Source: Paracentrotus lividus
Taxonomy: Eukaryota; Echinodermata; Echinoidea; Camarodonta; Echinidae
DNA: 64,000 nucleotides
Reading direction: 5' to 3'
Assembly: GCA_940671915.1 (NCBI GenBank)
Contig: CALNVZ010003434.1
Location: 24,957,558-25,021,557 of the forward strand
Shown here: piece by piece, positions 23,201-35,200 of the stretch
Position numbering within the stretch: the stretch's first letter is position 1
Layout of the letters: every line of letters begins with the position of its first letter
Position numbers and translations under genes: made by a program
The notes under the pieces: generated by a model
Databases searched by the model: none
The model's input: only the letters and a program-made list of their open reading frames with translations
What the model was told of the DNA's origin: nothing

Positions 23201-26200
23201 GTGCAATTGGAGACCAGTGCCCAGTAACGCAAAGACTTACGATTGATAAAAAGATATGATTGATTTTTCTCGGTAGCCTCATCATGGACAGGGTGCTCCA
23301 AAGTTGATGATCTTAATCCGAACCCTAGCCCTATCCCTAATGTTAATCATATTCTAATCCTAATCCATGACTGTACCTGCGTTCAAAATGAGGCTACTAA
23401 GAAAAAATCAATCATATATTTTAACCAATCGTAATTCTTTGTGTTACAGGGCTCCGTAACACAAAGGTTTGCGATAACTTGATAAATGGCAATGGCCAAT
23501 CAAAATCACGGTTGCAAGCGCTTTCTGTTCAAAAGACTGACCAGTAGCCAATGAGACTCGTTCTTTCAAATTTGCAATTGATTGCAAAATCTTTGTTTTA
23601 CAGGGCTCTGGAGACTATTCAGTGACCACATGGCAACTCCCAGATATCTCCTAGATACTAACCAAGTCTCATTTTTTTTTAGAGAGATTTCTTCTCATTT
23701 TCCAGCTGGTCTATGCAACGTATTATTCAATGTCAGTTTTTCATTATTAAAGGCAAATGAAAATCCTCATATTCTTAATATTCTGTATGTAACTGAATGG
23801 TGACAGGACTTTTGCTCCTGCGACAACAGCCCTGGGCCCGTATTCCATAAACTATACTTAAGCAATTTTGCTTAAGTCTAAGTATCTTTTCTAATATTTT
23901 GTCCAGGAAAAAAATTTCTTAGCTTTTATTCCAAACACGTAAAGCACTTTGCCTGAGCTCAGAAAGCATTAAGCAAAAGTCTTTATTCTGTTAATATTGT
24001 CATGTTTAATTTGGGGCCTCAAATGAGCTTGCCATATAATCAACATCCAAGTTAAGCCACTAGGTAGTTAGGCTTAAAGTTGAGATAAAATTCACTCTTC
24101 TGATGTGCATATTTTTAGGAGCAACTAAATTTAAGACGTTTTACTTAGCCTAAATCAAATAATTTATGCTCAAGTGTCAAAAATATGCTAAGCAAAAATA
24201 CTCTTAATTAAAACCAAAATTTATTTTAGCAAAAAAATTCTTAAGTTTCATGCTTAAGTCCAACATTTATGGAATACGGGCCCTGGGCTTTATTTTGTCT
24301 AAGATGTAGGGTTAGGTTTAAGGGTGCGATAGGGATTTTCTTTAGGTTTTAGGGTTAGGGTTGAGTATCGCGGTAAGTCCAGGGTCGAAGTTCAAATAAA
24401 GTACTGTATTCGTCGTTATTTTCGCGCGATTAATTTTTCGCGCTGAGTGGCCTCAAAAAATGTTCACAGCTTCTTAAATTCGCGCTGCATGTTCGTAAGC
24501 TCGCAATTAAACCCATTCCATACATGCGAAGGAAATAATGCCTATATATTCGTGGGTTTTTTAATTCGCGCCTGCCGCTCTTTACGCAAAATCCGCGAAA
24601 AATAATGTACCGCGAATATTTCCACGAATACAGTATGGAATTTGCAGCGGAGCATTTGTTGCAGGAGCAATTATCATGGAATCAACTGAATAAATGACTT
24701 GAAGATTGTTACTCACTGCAGGGAGAGTAGGTACTTGGATGAGTCTTCTGAAGTAGATCACGCTGCTGCACTTGGCATAGAATTCCTTCAGTGCACGGAA
24801 CTGCTTCAAGAATCGTGACCTATGACCCTCCAGTGTGTCCGATGGCAAGCCTGAAATGTCAGAAAAGTAATGTCAGTAAGGCCAAGTATAAGACCTCTCC
24901 TAAAAAGTTCCACACATTAAACTTGAGTAGATACAACTTCAATTTTAGTGTAGCAACATCACTGCATTTGGTATCATGAAATAGTCCATTTATTCCATAT
25001 CTTCAAACTATTATGTTACATACAATGTAGTATGTGCTGTGCATGGACACCTGAATGTTAGAACAACACAAAAGTGACATCGAAGGATATATTAGGATTC
25101 AAACTAGAGATATTTCAAAGCCTACTTTTTTATAAACATTAATTTGGAAGCCATATATAGGATAATTCAGATTGCCATAGTATGCCTCCAAACTGGAACC
25201 GATTATTATTATTTTTTCAATTTGTTGCCAGGGGCCCTAGATTTTGGCGGGGACCCATATTATTGGGTCCTGATCATCTTAAGTCTCTATAAGAGAGAAC
25301 TCCGCTTTACGGACATCATTTAACCGGGGCCTCCTCTATCATCTGGCCATAGACAGATTCCCTCTTTAATTCCACTTTAAATTAACATAAAGCATCGCTT
25401 TTCTCCTGTTATTAATGTTATTTTCATCTCCTTACACATAGAAAGACATTATGGTAATTTACAATCATCCATCCCATGATCCCTCCACTCAAGACTATTA
25501 AATCTCCACCCCCCCCCCCCCATAAATTTTGATAGTGCATAAGCTATGCATTACTCTCACAACCGGCCATATCACTTAAACAGACAGGTGCTGGTCCCAA
25601 TGTGGCCAGATAAGTGAGGTCAAACTGTATAAAAAATATTCAAACTTACATGCATGTAGTTTGTAGAGTAACCTGACGCTGAAATCATATAGTTGACCGG
25701 AGTCTAGAATGACCGCAATGAGTGGTGAAAGACGACAGTGACCAGACGATGTACCGGACAAAGCTTTGGATAGGTCAAACGATCTGAAGACTAAGATTGA
25801 TAAAGAAACAATAAATAAATGACCCCTATGATAGGTGAAAAACTGCAATTGCCAGACGATGTACCAGACAAAGTTTTGGATAAGTCGAATGATCTGAAGA
25901 CTGGGATTGATAAAGAAACAATAAATAAATGACCGCTTTGAGTGGTAAAAGACAGCAGTGACCGGAGGATGTACCGGACAAAGCCTTGGGATAGGTCAAA
26001 TGATCTGAAGACTGGAATTGATGAAGATACAATAAATAAACAAATGGATTTTTTATATTGACTACATTTTGTATAAAAATTAGATTGACTCGTCAAGTAA
26101 TGCACGAATGAGTACACATCAAAGAGTAAATTGCCACTGACAGACCTAAAAAGGCCTCCTAATACTTTTGTATAGAGATCATTTTGTCTTTGACGTGTGC

Positions 26201-29200
26201 TCACTCATGCCTGACTCTACAGATTTATCTCATTTTCATACAAAATGTAGGCCATACATGTATGTGTAACAACATCCCTGCCAAGTTATTAAGCGGAATA
26301 CATTTTCGTTAAAAAGTTGTGCCATTCTATTCATGCTGGAGTTGTTTTGTTTGTCAGCTTTTGTTGTTTTAATTTCATCCCCACCCTGGCACAATTCGAA
26401 ATGTGCATGTTCGCAAACAATGCGTCGTGTTTATCCAAGCGTAAAGACATACCACACAAATATGGTACCAGAAGATGCGGGAGGAGTTACTCTTTCAGAA
26501 TATATAAAACAATTTAGGGTTTATATATTAGTTTTCGTTTTATTGACATTTTTCTAGGTGTAAAGTTTTTTTTGACTCACTCGGTAGATGGAGTGAAATA
26601 TGACAGTAATGGCCAGATAATTTACCAGTCCTGTATGAACAGTTGTAGCTTTGCAAAATTCAAATAATCGTAAGACTGGTTGATGACAAAATGGCATAAA
26701 TGATTTCTCATGTAATCTGAAAAGCTTACAAATTTGTATGTAACTTCTTATTCTGAAACGGGGCTGAAAATGAGTGGTTTTCCAGTACACATGTGGTCAT
26801 ATTCAAACGTGAGTGACACGACATTTGGACTGATAAAAGGGCGCATATCTTTGCACTTGTAGGTTATGAATGGATCATGACTACCATATTATGTATAATG
26901 TAGGAGTGGCATGTGTCATGACCAGTTGGATTTGAATTTTACAATTGGTCCTGGAAATTATGATTAAAAAACAGTGCGTGAGTGACACGACAGAAAAAAG
27001 ACATGGGTTTCTGACCATCATTGGTTATAGTTGGATTTGTGCACAAGTAGAACTGTAAGGGTACCATAAGTGCTGGTATATGTATATGAATAGTGTACCT
27101 CTCTGACATTTATTGTGTTTATCAATCATTCCCTCTCTGTTGAAAATGGTTCACCTTTATGTGTCGTGAGTGACACGACATTCAAAATGTGAGTGACACG
27201 ACCAGTGCCTTAAATTCAACATTTCAAGTAAATAGCTCAATCCAAATTACCTGTATTTATATGCCATGTTAGAGTAGTCCATGAAAATTACTTTAAGCAA
27301 AAAAAATCAGACAAAAGTGATTGGTATTAAGAATAAGAGGCATTTAAAGCACCATAGTCCCATACGTGCAAATTCCTGTTTGCTCAATTATTCAGCGTAA
27401 GAAAACTGGGTCACATAATGTTTGAACTTAAATAATTGTTTGTATTGTAAAGAAGCCTTTGTGTTGATTTCAGATCCTAATTTGCATTTTCAAAGGCACA
27501 GCGCCACATTAAAATTTCAGCTAAATGTCCCACTTAGTCTGAATATGACCATATGTATGCTTGTCCTGTATGCTTGTATTTCTTCGAAGAAAAGTCAATG
27601 CATAAAATCTTTGCAATGTGTTTAAGGTTTTACAATTTGCCTTCTACATTATATATTTTAATAGTAAAACTCAACCATACTCGCCAAAAATTTGAACCAA
27701 TCATAAAGTTGGTATTAGTTGTAAAAAAGTAAATTTCATAATAACCCCTAACAAAAAGTTTCGCAAATCGACTTTGGGCAATGATAACTTTTCAGGTATG
27801 CTTTAGTTATTATTCCTGATATTCATACTATTGGAAAGATAATTTATTTCCCTTTTTATTGATATCCTATTTGTAATGATTGTGTCATGCTTAAATGCAC
27901 AAAATATCAGAATATGGAGAAAAGTAAAAAGTCAAATGTTGCAAAATGCACTTTAATTGATCAAATTGAATTCCGAATCCCGACCTTAGGCCTTGGTAAC
28001 TTTTAGGGTATTTTCTAATTTTTATTGAATTTTATACCATTTTCAAGCTCATTTCGTCGGCCTCATGCCAGAAGGGCCTTACCGTTTTTATTATGTGTAC
28101 AATATGAATGGCCTTTAAAAATGTTAAGGCCCTTTTGGCATGAGGCCGACGATTTATTCCTTTTTTCGAAGATAACCTAATTGTAACAATATTGTTGTTC
28201 TCGTATGCACAGATCCCCTGAATCTTAGGACAAGTCAGAAGTCAAATGTTGCAAATTGAATGCCTATTGTGAGTGTTATTGTCTGTTGCGAGTTACTCAA
28301 TTTGAGCAATAACAATGCATTTTGCAACTTTTCACTTTTTACTTTGTTATATATTCATGAATTATGTGCATTAAAACATTAATGTTCCCATTGCAAATAG
28401 GGTATCAATAAAAAGAAAAATAAATGAACTTTTCAATGCTATAAAAATTGATAGTGATAAAAACCAACATTAAAATGTATCAAGGTTCAAACTTGCGTTA
28501 CAGAACATTCAAACTGAACATTATCAGGGGTTCTGTGGAATCATGAAGTTGGAAGACATACCTGCTGCTTGGAGGTTGATGAGGGATTCTAAGTAGTCGA
28601 ATATTTCTACTGACATCTGGAAGCTGCACAGAAAATAAAGAAAATTGGTTTGTTTTAAAGATCCAAGTACATGTTATAACATTTGCAAAGGAAAAAAAGA
28701 AAAGAAAACTGAACCATTAAAATGGCACACTTACATGTAATACACTTACAGGACATTGAAATCAGTCCAAAATACATGTGAAAATCATGAAGCTTCTAAA
28801 AAATGTAGTTATTGCAATAAAGCCTGAAGACCGACTTCTATGATTGTTTTTAAGTTTCCACCCAAATCATGTGAGAAATATTACACTCCTTGTTATAAAA
28901 AAGGAAGACTGAATAAAGTTCCATTAGCATGTGCCCCATTGCCCAGGGCAACCAAATTTGGAATAAATGATCAAAATAGTTGCCCGAATTGGGCAACCAC
29001 AATTTTTCGCGAGACTAATACAAGCGCCTATATGACAGACATGTATTGGGCTTTTCGTATTTTCTGCCCCTTTAAACCAGGTTACATTATGAGTTAGACT
29101 ATGTAAATCACATATTATGCAAACTTTTTGACATAAAATTCAAATCTTCAATGTTGTTATTGATTTTGTTTTTTGGGTAGGGCAACCAGATTTTTCATTC

Positions 29201-32200
29201 GGGCAACCATTTTGGAGGAAAAACTAATATTCTAGAAAAATGTTAGTGTTGAGTGTTGACTTATATAGACAATATTTTTGAATTTACATCGATCAACTCT
29301 GTAAAGTGTTGGAGGATGATTTTTGAAAAACTATACAAACAGATTTGGAGTTGCTCTCATTTTGTCATGCACACGAACCACTAACCCCTTCCCCTTCCAT
29401 TTTAATATCAGGAGAATTCAGTAGAAATCCTGCAATATATCTACTTAGCATTTCATTTTACCATATGTATTATAAGATGAATTATAGATCTTGCATTGTA
29501 CTTACTAGTTGTTGATATCGTTTTCACACATCTTTTCAATATCTTTCTCTGGATTTTGGAGTAGAAGGTTACCAGGCAGAAGTGGGTTCTAAACAGAAGA
29601 AAGATAACAAATTATAATCCATATCTGTCTCACATCCTGTCAATCTATTTGCTCTCATTACCAATTATATGAACATATACATGAAGAAACCTTTGAAGGA
29701 GATTAAAAGGCACTTTGTAAAGTAATTTATATCAATTAAATTTTTATCATGATTAAGATCTACATGTACATATTATACAAGCAGGGGAGTAGCAATCAAA
29801 TAACTAGCATATCAATGATGTGGTGCTCATCCCGCATCTCGCAAAGAAATAAACACGATTTTTAAATTTTGCATAAATCAACATAAATAATTTTCTTTTC
29901 AAAATTTCAAAATTCTGTGTAGTTTGGTGAACCTTTGGTGTAGCTCTACCAGATGGTACCAAAAAAAAAAAATCTAAATCGGTCAACAAATAAATAAGAA
30001 CAGCTTTTTTTGTTGAATTTTTAAAAATGCGCATAAATAAGCATATTTAATGAGTTTCAATATTCTGAGTAGAAGTTTTGAATCCCCCTTAGTGCTATCA
30101 TATAAAGCAAACAGAATTGAGATTGATCAACAAATGAAGGAAAAGAAGCAATTTTTGTGATCTATGAATAAATTGCGCATTAATAGCATAAATAATTTAC
30201 TAGACAAGATTTAAAATTCTGTGCATTAGTTTGGTGAACCTCATGTAGCTCTACCAGATGAAAAAAAAAAAAATCTAAATCGGTCAACAAATAAATAAGT
30301 ACAGCTTTTTTGTTGAATTTTTAAAAATGCGCATAAATTAGCATATTTAATGAGTTTCAAAATTCTGTGTAAAAGTTTTGAATCCCCCACCTAATGCTAA
30401 AAGTATCATATAAAGCAAACAAAATTGAAATCAGACTTGAAATGACGAAAAAGCAATTTTTGTGATTTATGAATAAATTTTACATAAATTAGCATAAATA
30501 ATTTTATAGACAAAATTTCAAAATTCTGTGAACAAGATTGGTGAACCTCATGTAGTTCTACCAGATGGAACAAAAAAAGTCAAAATCCGTCAACAAATAA
30601 AGAAGAAGAAGCATTTTTTGTGAATTTTGAAAAATGTGCATAAATTGGCATATTTAGTGAGTTTCAAAATTCTGTGTAGAAGTTTTGAATCCCAAGCAAA
30701 CAGAATTGAAATGACGAAGAAGCATTTTGAAATTGAGGACGGACAACGGACGCCACGCCACAGCATAAGCTCATCTGGCTCTTTGAGCCGGATGAGCTAA
30801 AAATTTAACTGCATTGGTTTGTAGCAAATTTGAGGCAGATTATGACTCTGTTTTTCTTCTACAGAAATTTAATATGTACTTGACCTTTGAATACTTTCAA
30901 CCACATGATAACTACAATTCATTTGTCATTCAATTCCCTATTGTGTCTTTACGCATCATTGCCAGCTGTTTATTTGTTCAATAAGCAAACCATATAGCCT
31001 ACAATGTATCAACAATTATAAAGCCTTCTCCCAAGCATGAACAGCTAAAAAAAAAACAACTATAATATATGAATATTCTTGATTCTCATCCACCAGTTCA
31101 AGTGGTTTATATCCTTTTGGTCTAAAAGTAGGTGGCCCATTCCCTGCTTGTCTAATACCACATGGGATTAAGCCATTTGGTTTACTAACAACATGGTCTA
31201 GTTTTCACTTGGTTTAATTTTAACTTAGTATATAAATGGCAACTTGGTCTAATTACCAATCCGTCTAATAAAAACATATTCTAATGTAACTCTCAAATGA
31301 ATATGTGATCTATTACCAGTGTGTTACAGGTAATAGACTAACTGGTGTTAGACCAAGTGGGCATTAAAATAAAGAAGAAAATTAGACAAAATGGTATTAA
31401 TTGACAAAGTGGAAATTAGACCAAACAGGCATCAGTAAAAGTGGATTTAGACCAAGTGGCATTTCACCACTCAAGGATTTTCATCCTGTGTAATGGCAGT
31501 GTATGACTGCAAGCATAAATTGCCTTTCAATATAAATGTTTGGGATCACCGGCATGATATGAATAGTTAATTGATAATCCCAAAGGACTTGAAGTGAGCT
31601 TGTCAATCACACACACCTACCTTTCTGTGGAATTCTAGTTTGGTGTTGAGCAGACTGCAGTAGGCTGCATTCAGTTTACCATATCCTTCATGGAAATGAC
31701 CCTGGAAAAATTATACAAGTACACACAATGTTAATACATGGAATGTATTGATATGCATAATAAAACTTATTGTTATACACAATGTTATATGGAATGTATC
31801 GATATACAGTGTAATTATAAATGTTAGATATGCTCCATGTTTTTGTTTATAGAAAATTATTTTCAAATGCATTTAAAAAAGTCGACCAAATCTCATGTAT
31901 ACAATTTGTGCATTTCATGTACATCATGTACACCCCCAACATTCATTATAATGAGTGACCTACTTTTCCTCGTGGGTCGGTAACTTTTTTTTCCCTATAG
32001 CCTATAGCATGCATCGCTCAAGAGAAATAAAAAAACAAAATGAATAAATAATCTCAATAAAGAATAATCATTAGAACTTTACAAGTGTGATTTTAGAAAA
32101 GCGGTAATGTCTATTGAGGTTTGTAATCAATTTAATAGAGAAACACAGTAATTAATGCATGGTGTTGAGTATTCTTTTATAAATAAATATCTAATATTAA

Positions 32201-35200
32201 AGATAAAGGATGCAACTTGCATGCATGTATTATGTATAACACAAATTATGAAATGTACTTTACGCTCTATGTTTGTGTTCACAGAAAATTATTTGCATTG
32301 TATTTCAAAATGTTGACCAACACTTAAAGCCTATAATATTCCAAACATAACCTTGTAACAGATTCCTTGGGAACAAGCAAATTACCTTGTTATAATGGGA
32401 CACAGGTATATCAAGGCTAACAAACAAATAAAGTAGAAAAGAGTGGGACTGCCAAATTTGCATTTTATGTTAAGACTCACTTTCCACTGTTTGACAGAAA
32501 GTACTAAAAATATCCAGATGACTTAAAATATGTGTCTTGGGTGAAGATAAGGGACTACTTACTATCTCTAACTGGAAACAATACACATGTGTAAGATCCC
32601 AAATAATCATAACAAAAACATTCCCAATACAAAAATATATCATTCGATGCAATAGTCTATAGTCTTTAATTTGAGATCTAGCATGTAGGCCTTACACTTC
32701 TTTGATCATTGTTGAGTTACAAGTTAGCCTACACATTTTAGTCTCTTTATTTATCAATTAAACTTCAAATCGGTCTTAATGAATGAAACCTATGTATGTA
32801 GATTCAACTTGTTATCAAATCAATTAAACAGTTAATAGATTTTGGTACCCTTCTGATTTAGGAAATTCCTTCATTACCTAGTTAACGTATCATAGGCTTG
32901 TAGATCACAAGATTACAATTTGCAAAACTGATTGACCTCATTAAAACAAGATTTATTTCCATTGGCTCTATTACCACCTCACAGATACTGTAGGTCATCT
33001 AAATGTATGTCCTGTAACATAAAGTGTTATCAATTTGAAATTGATAGTAGCCAATCAGGATCCTTGTTGCATGGACTTCTTGAATAGAAATCTCCCTGTG
33101 AACCAATCAGAATGGGTGCTTTAAAAAATTTTGATCCTAACTCTTTAGCCTGTATTCACAAAGGTGGCCTAAAGTTAAGTCTAGCTTAAATCTGTGCATT
33201 AACTATGACTGGCTAAGTAGGATACAATCATGAAAAGTAAATTTTCAATTTATCAGAATTTTTTGTACTTAAACTATTAAAAGCTGCATGGGCATGATAA
33301 GTACAAGAAGTTCCCTAACCACTAAAGTATGATTCCAGAATCCAGTGAACGTGTAAAGAACATTGCATCATATCACATTCGTCTCCCACTTTGCTAGCCA
33401 TAAACCACAGATAAGCTAGGCGTAACGTAAGGCCACCTTTGTGAATATGGGCATTTATGTTATAGGGCAATGAGTTAGTCTGTATGGACGGCTTATCTCA
33501 TTATTAGTGAAGCCTCCCAGAAAAGGCCATTTTACATTTTTTTCTATAATAAAGTAACTTTCCAATTTAGATTTATCTGTTTTGACTTACCCACATTGTA
33601 CCAAGATCTTTCAAATGATCTGTGTGATCTCTGAGCTGCTTCTGCGCCTGGAAAAATAATAAAGTGGAAGATACACATGTATAAAACTTCTAAGTGGTAT
33701 TACAATTTACATCCTGTGTCATGAATTAAAGATAATTGTTTATTTAAATGGATGGTATTGACTTTGGAGGTTTTTGTAAGTGTTAAAAGTACAAATGCAT
33801 ATCTTCCTTTTCAAAATATTTCTGCCATTTATCGCCAATACATATGGGGCATACATGGATGCTCCAGAAATATTTGCTATTACCTAGCTATTACACATAC
33901 ATGTACATGTATATTTCGTCATGCAATGTATTATATTAAGGGCTCTAAATAAAAAGTTACTGAGCCAAACCACAAAATGTGGGCTTCTATCCTTCATTGC
34001 AAAATACACAGGGTCACAATACTAGTAAACAAGTGTTTGTGCCTATGCTGTGTACTGTTAGGGACAGTGATTTTCCGTTTTACAAAAGGATATTTTCCAA
34101 TTCTGATACTATCGTTTCAAATTTGATCTACAATGATATTTCATGTTGTCATAGAAAATGTAGAGTGAAAAATATGAATTCCGTTTCGCAACAGGTAAAT
34201 CCAATGAATTTCGCATAAAAAGTACAGAACCACAACATATTTTCTGTTTTGATTTACCATTAAACGGAAAATGACTACTGTATAAGTGGTTATTTTCTTG
34301 AATTTCGAGAGTCAGTCATTGCGAAAATTTCCACTTCAATACAAGGCTATTTAAAGTAATGAAATCATCACCAAAATCGCGAAATTTTTCTCTCAAGAAT
34401 TTTCCCAACTAGTCCAAAATCGCAAAAATATTGGCTTATAAAGTATCCCAACACTGTGTATCAGTCTTGTAGGCCTGTATTCAAAACAGCCCTTTATTAA
34501 AAACCTTACAACAAGGGAAATCTGTACAAAACTCTATTTCAATTTCATTCTACAATTCCCAACCAAGGGGAGTATTTTCACACCTCTGTTATATAGAGGT
34601 CAGCAGTGGATCACTGAACTGGGGCAATACAGGTCAGCCTATAGGAGAATGGGCAGTGCTTTACTAGATCAAGATTGGGTGATAGCGGGCTTTTTCTGCT
34701 CCGATTTTCTCTCAAATAGCAAGAAATTTTGGGTGAAATCACAACTTGGGTTTGTTTTGCAGTTTTTACTTCAAATACATTGCTTGACAAATTTAGCAGT
34801 GATGCACAAACCTGAAACCCAGGCTCAAGAATAAGCTTTGGGCCAAATCATAAAGCTGAATTTTGAGCTTTTTAATGTGTAGCGTCAACTTCATCCTTTC
34901 ACATCCACCTTGCAATATGCTATTCGGTGATGATGACATTTGATCCTGCTACAATTGAAGATGCTAGTACTAGATGTTCCTATGTTACATCAAATCAGTT
35001 TTGAGAAACAGAGGGTAAAAATGTAACATACGAACATCTAGTACTAGCATCTTCAATTATTTTACATATTCCAAAAGAGTAACTCCTCCCGCATCTTTTG
35101 GTACCATTTTTGTGTGGTGTCTTTACGCTTGGATGAACACGACACATTGTTACATAAATGTAACAGAGGGCCAAAATGTAACATACAAACATCTAGTACT

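Larger units (their letters stand above)
23811..24682. mobile_element. Outer element TTGCTCCTGC, holding two MITEs
   Basis: TTTGCTCCTGCGACAA at the left, TTGTTGCAGGAGCAA at the right. Body sequence TTTATTTTGTCTAAGATGTA recurs at about 35230 (related element 35211-35400), which lacks the two insertions. Confidence 0.62.

Noticed and set aside
24310-24370. TTAGGG-like runs that could suggest an internal telomere repeat
   Set aside because: Only a few irregular GGGTTAGG words inside a transposon body that recurs at 35230 without them in register.
24582-24716. Extension of the exon 9 reading frame into the following intron
   Set aside because: A consensus GTGAGT donor ends the exon at 24717, and the extension reads into a CGCG-rich MITE.
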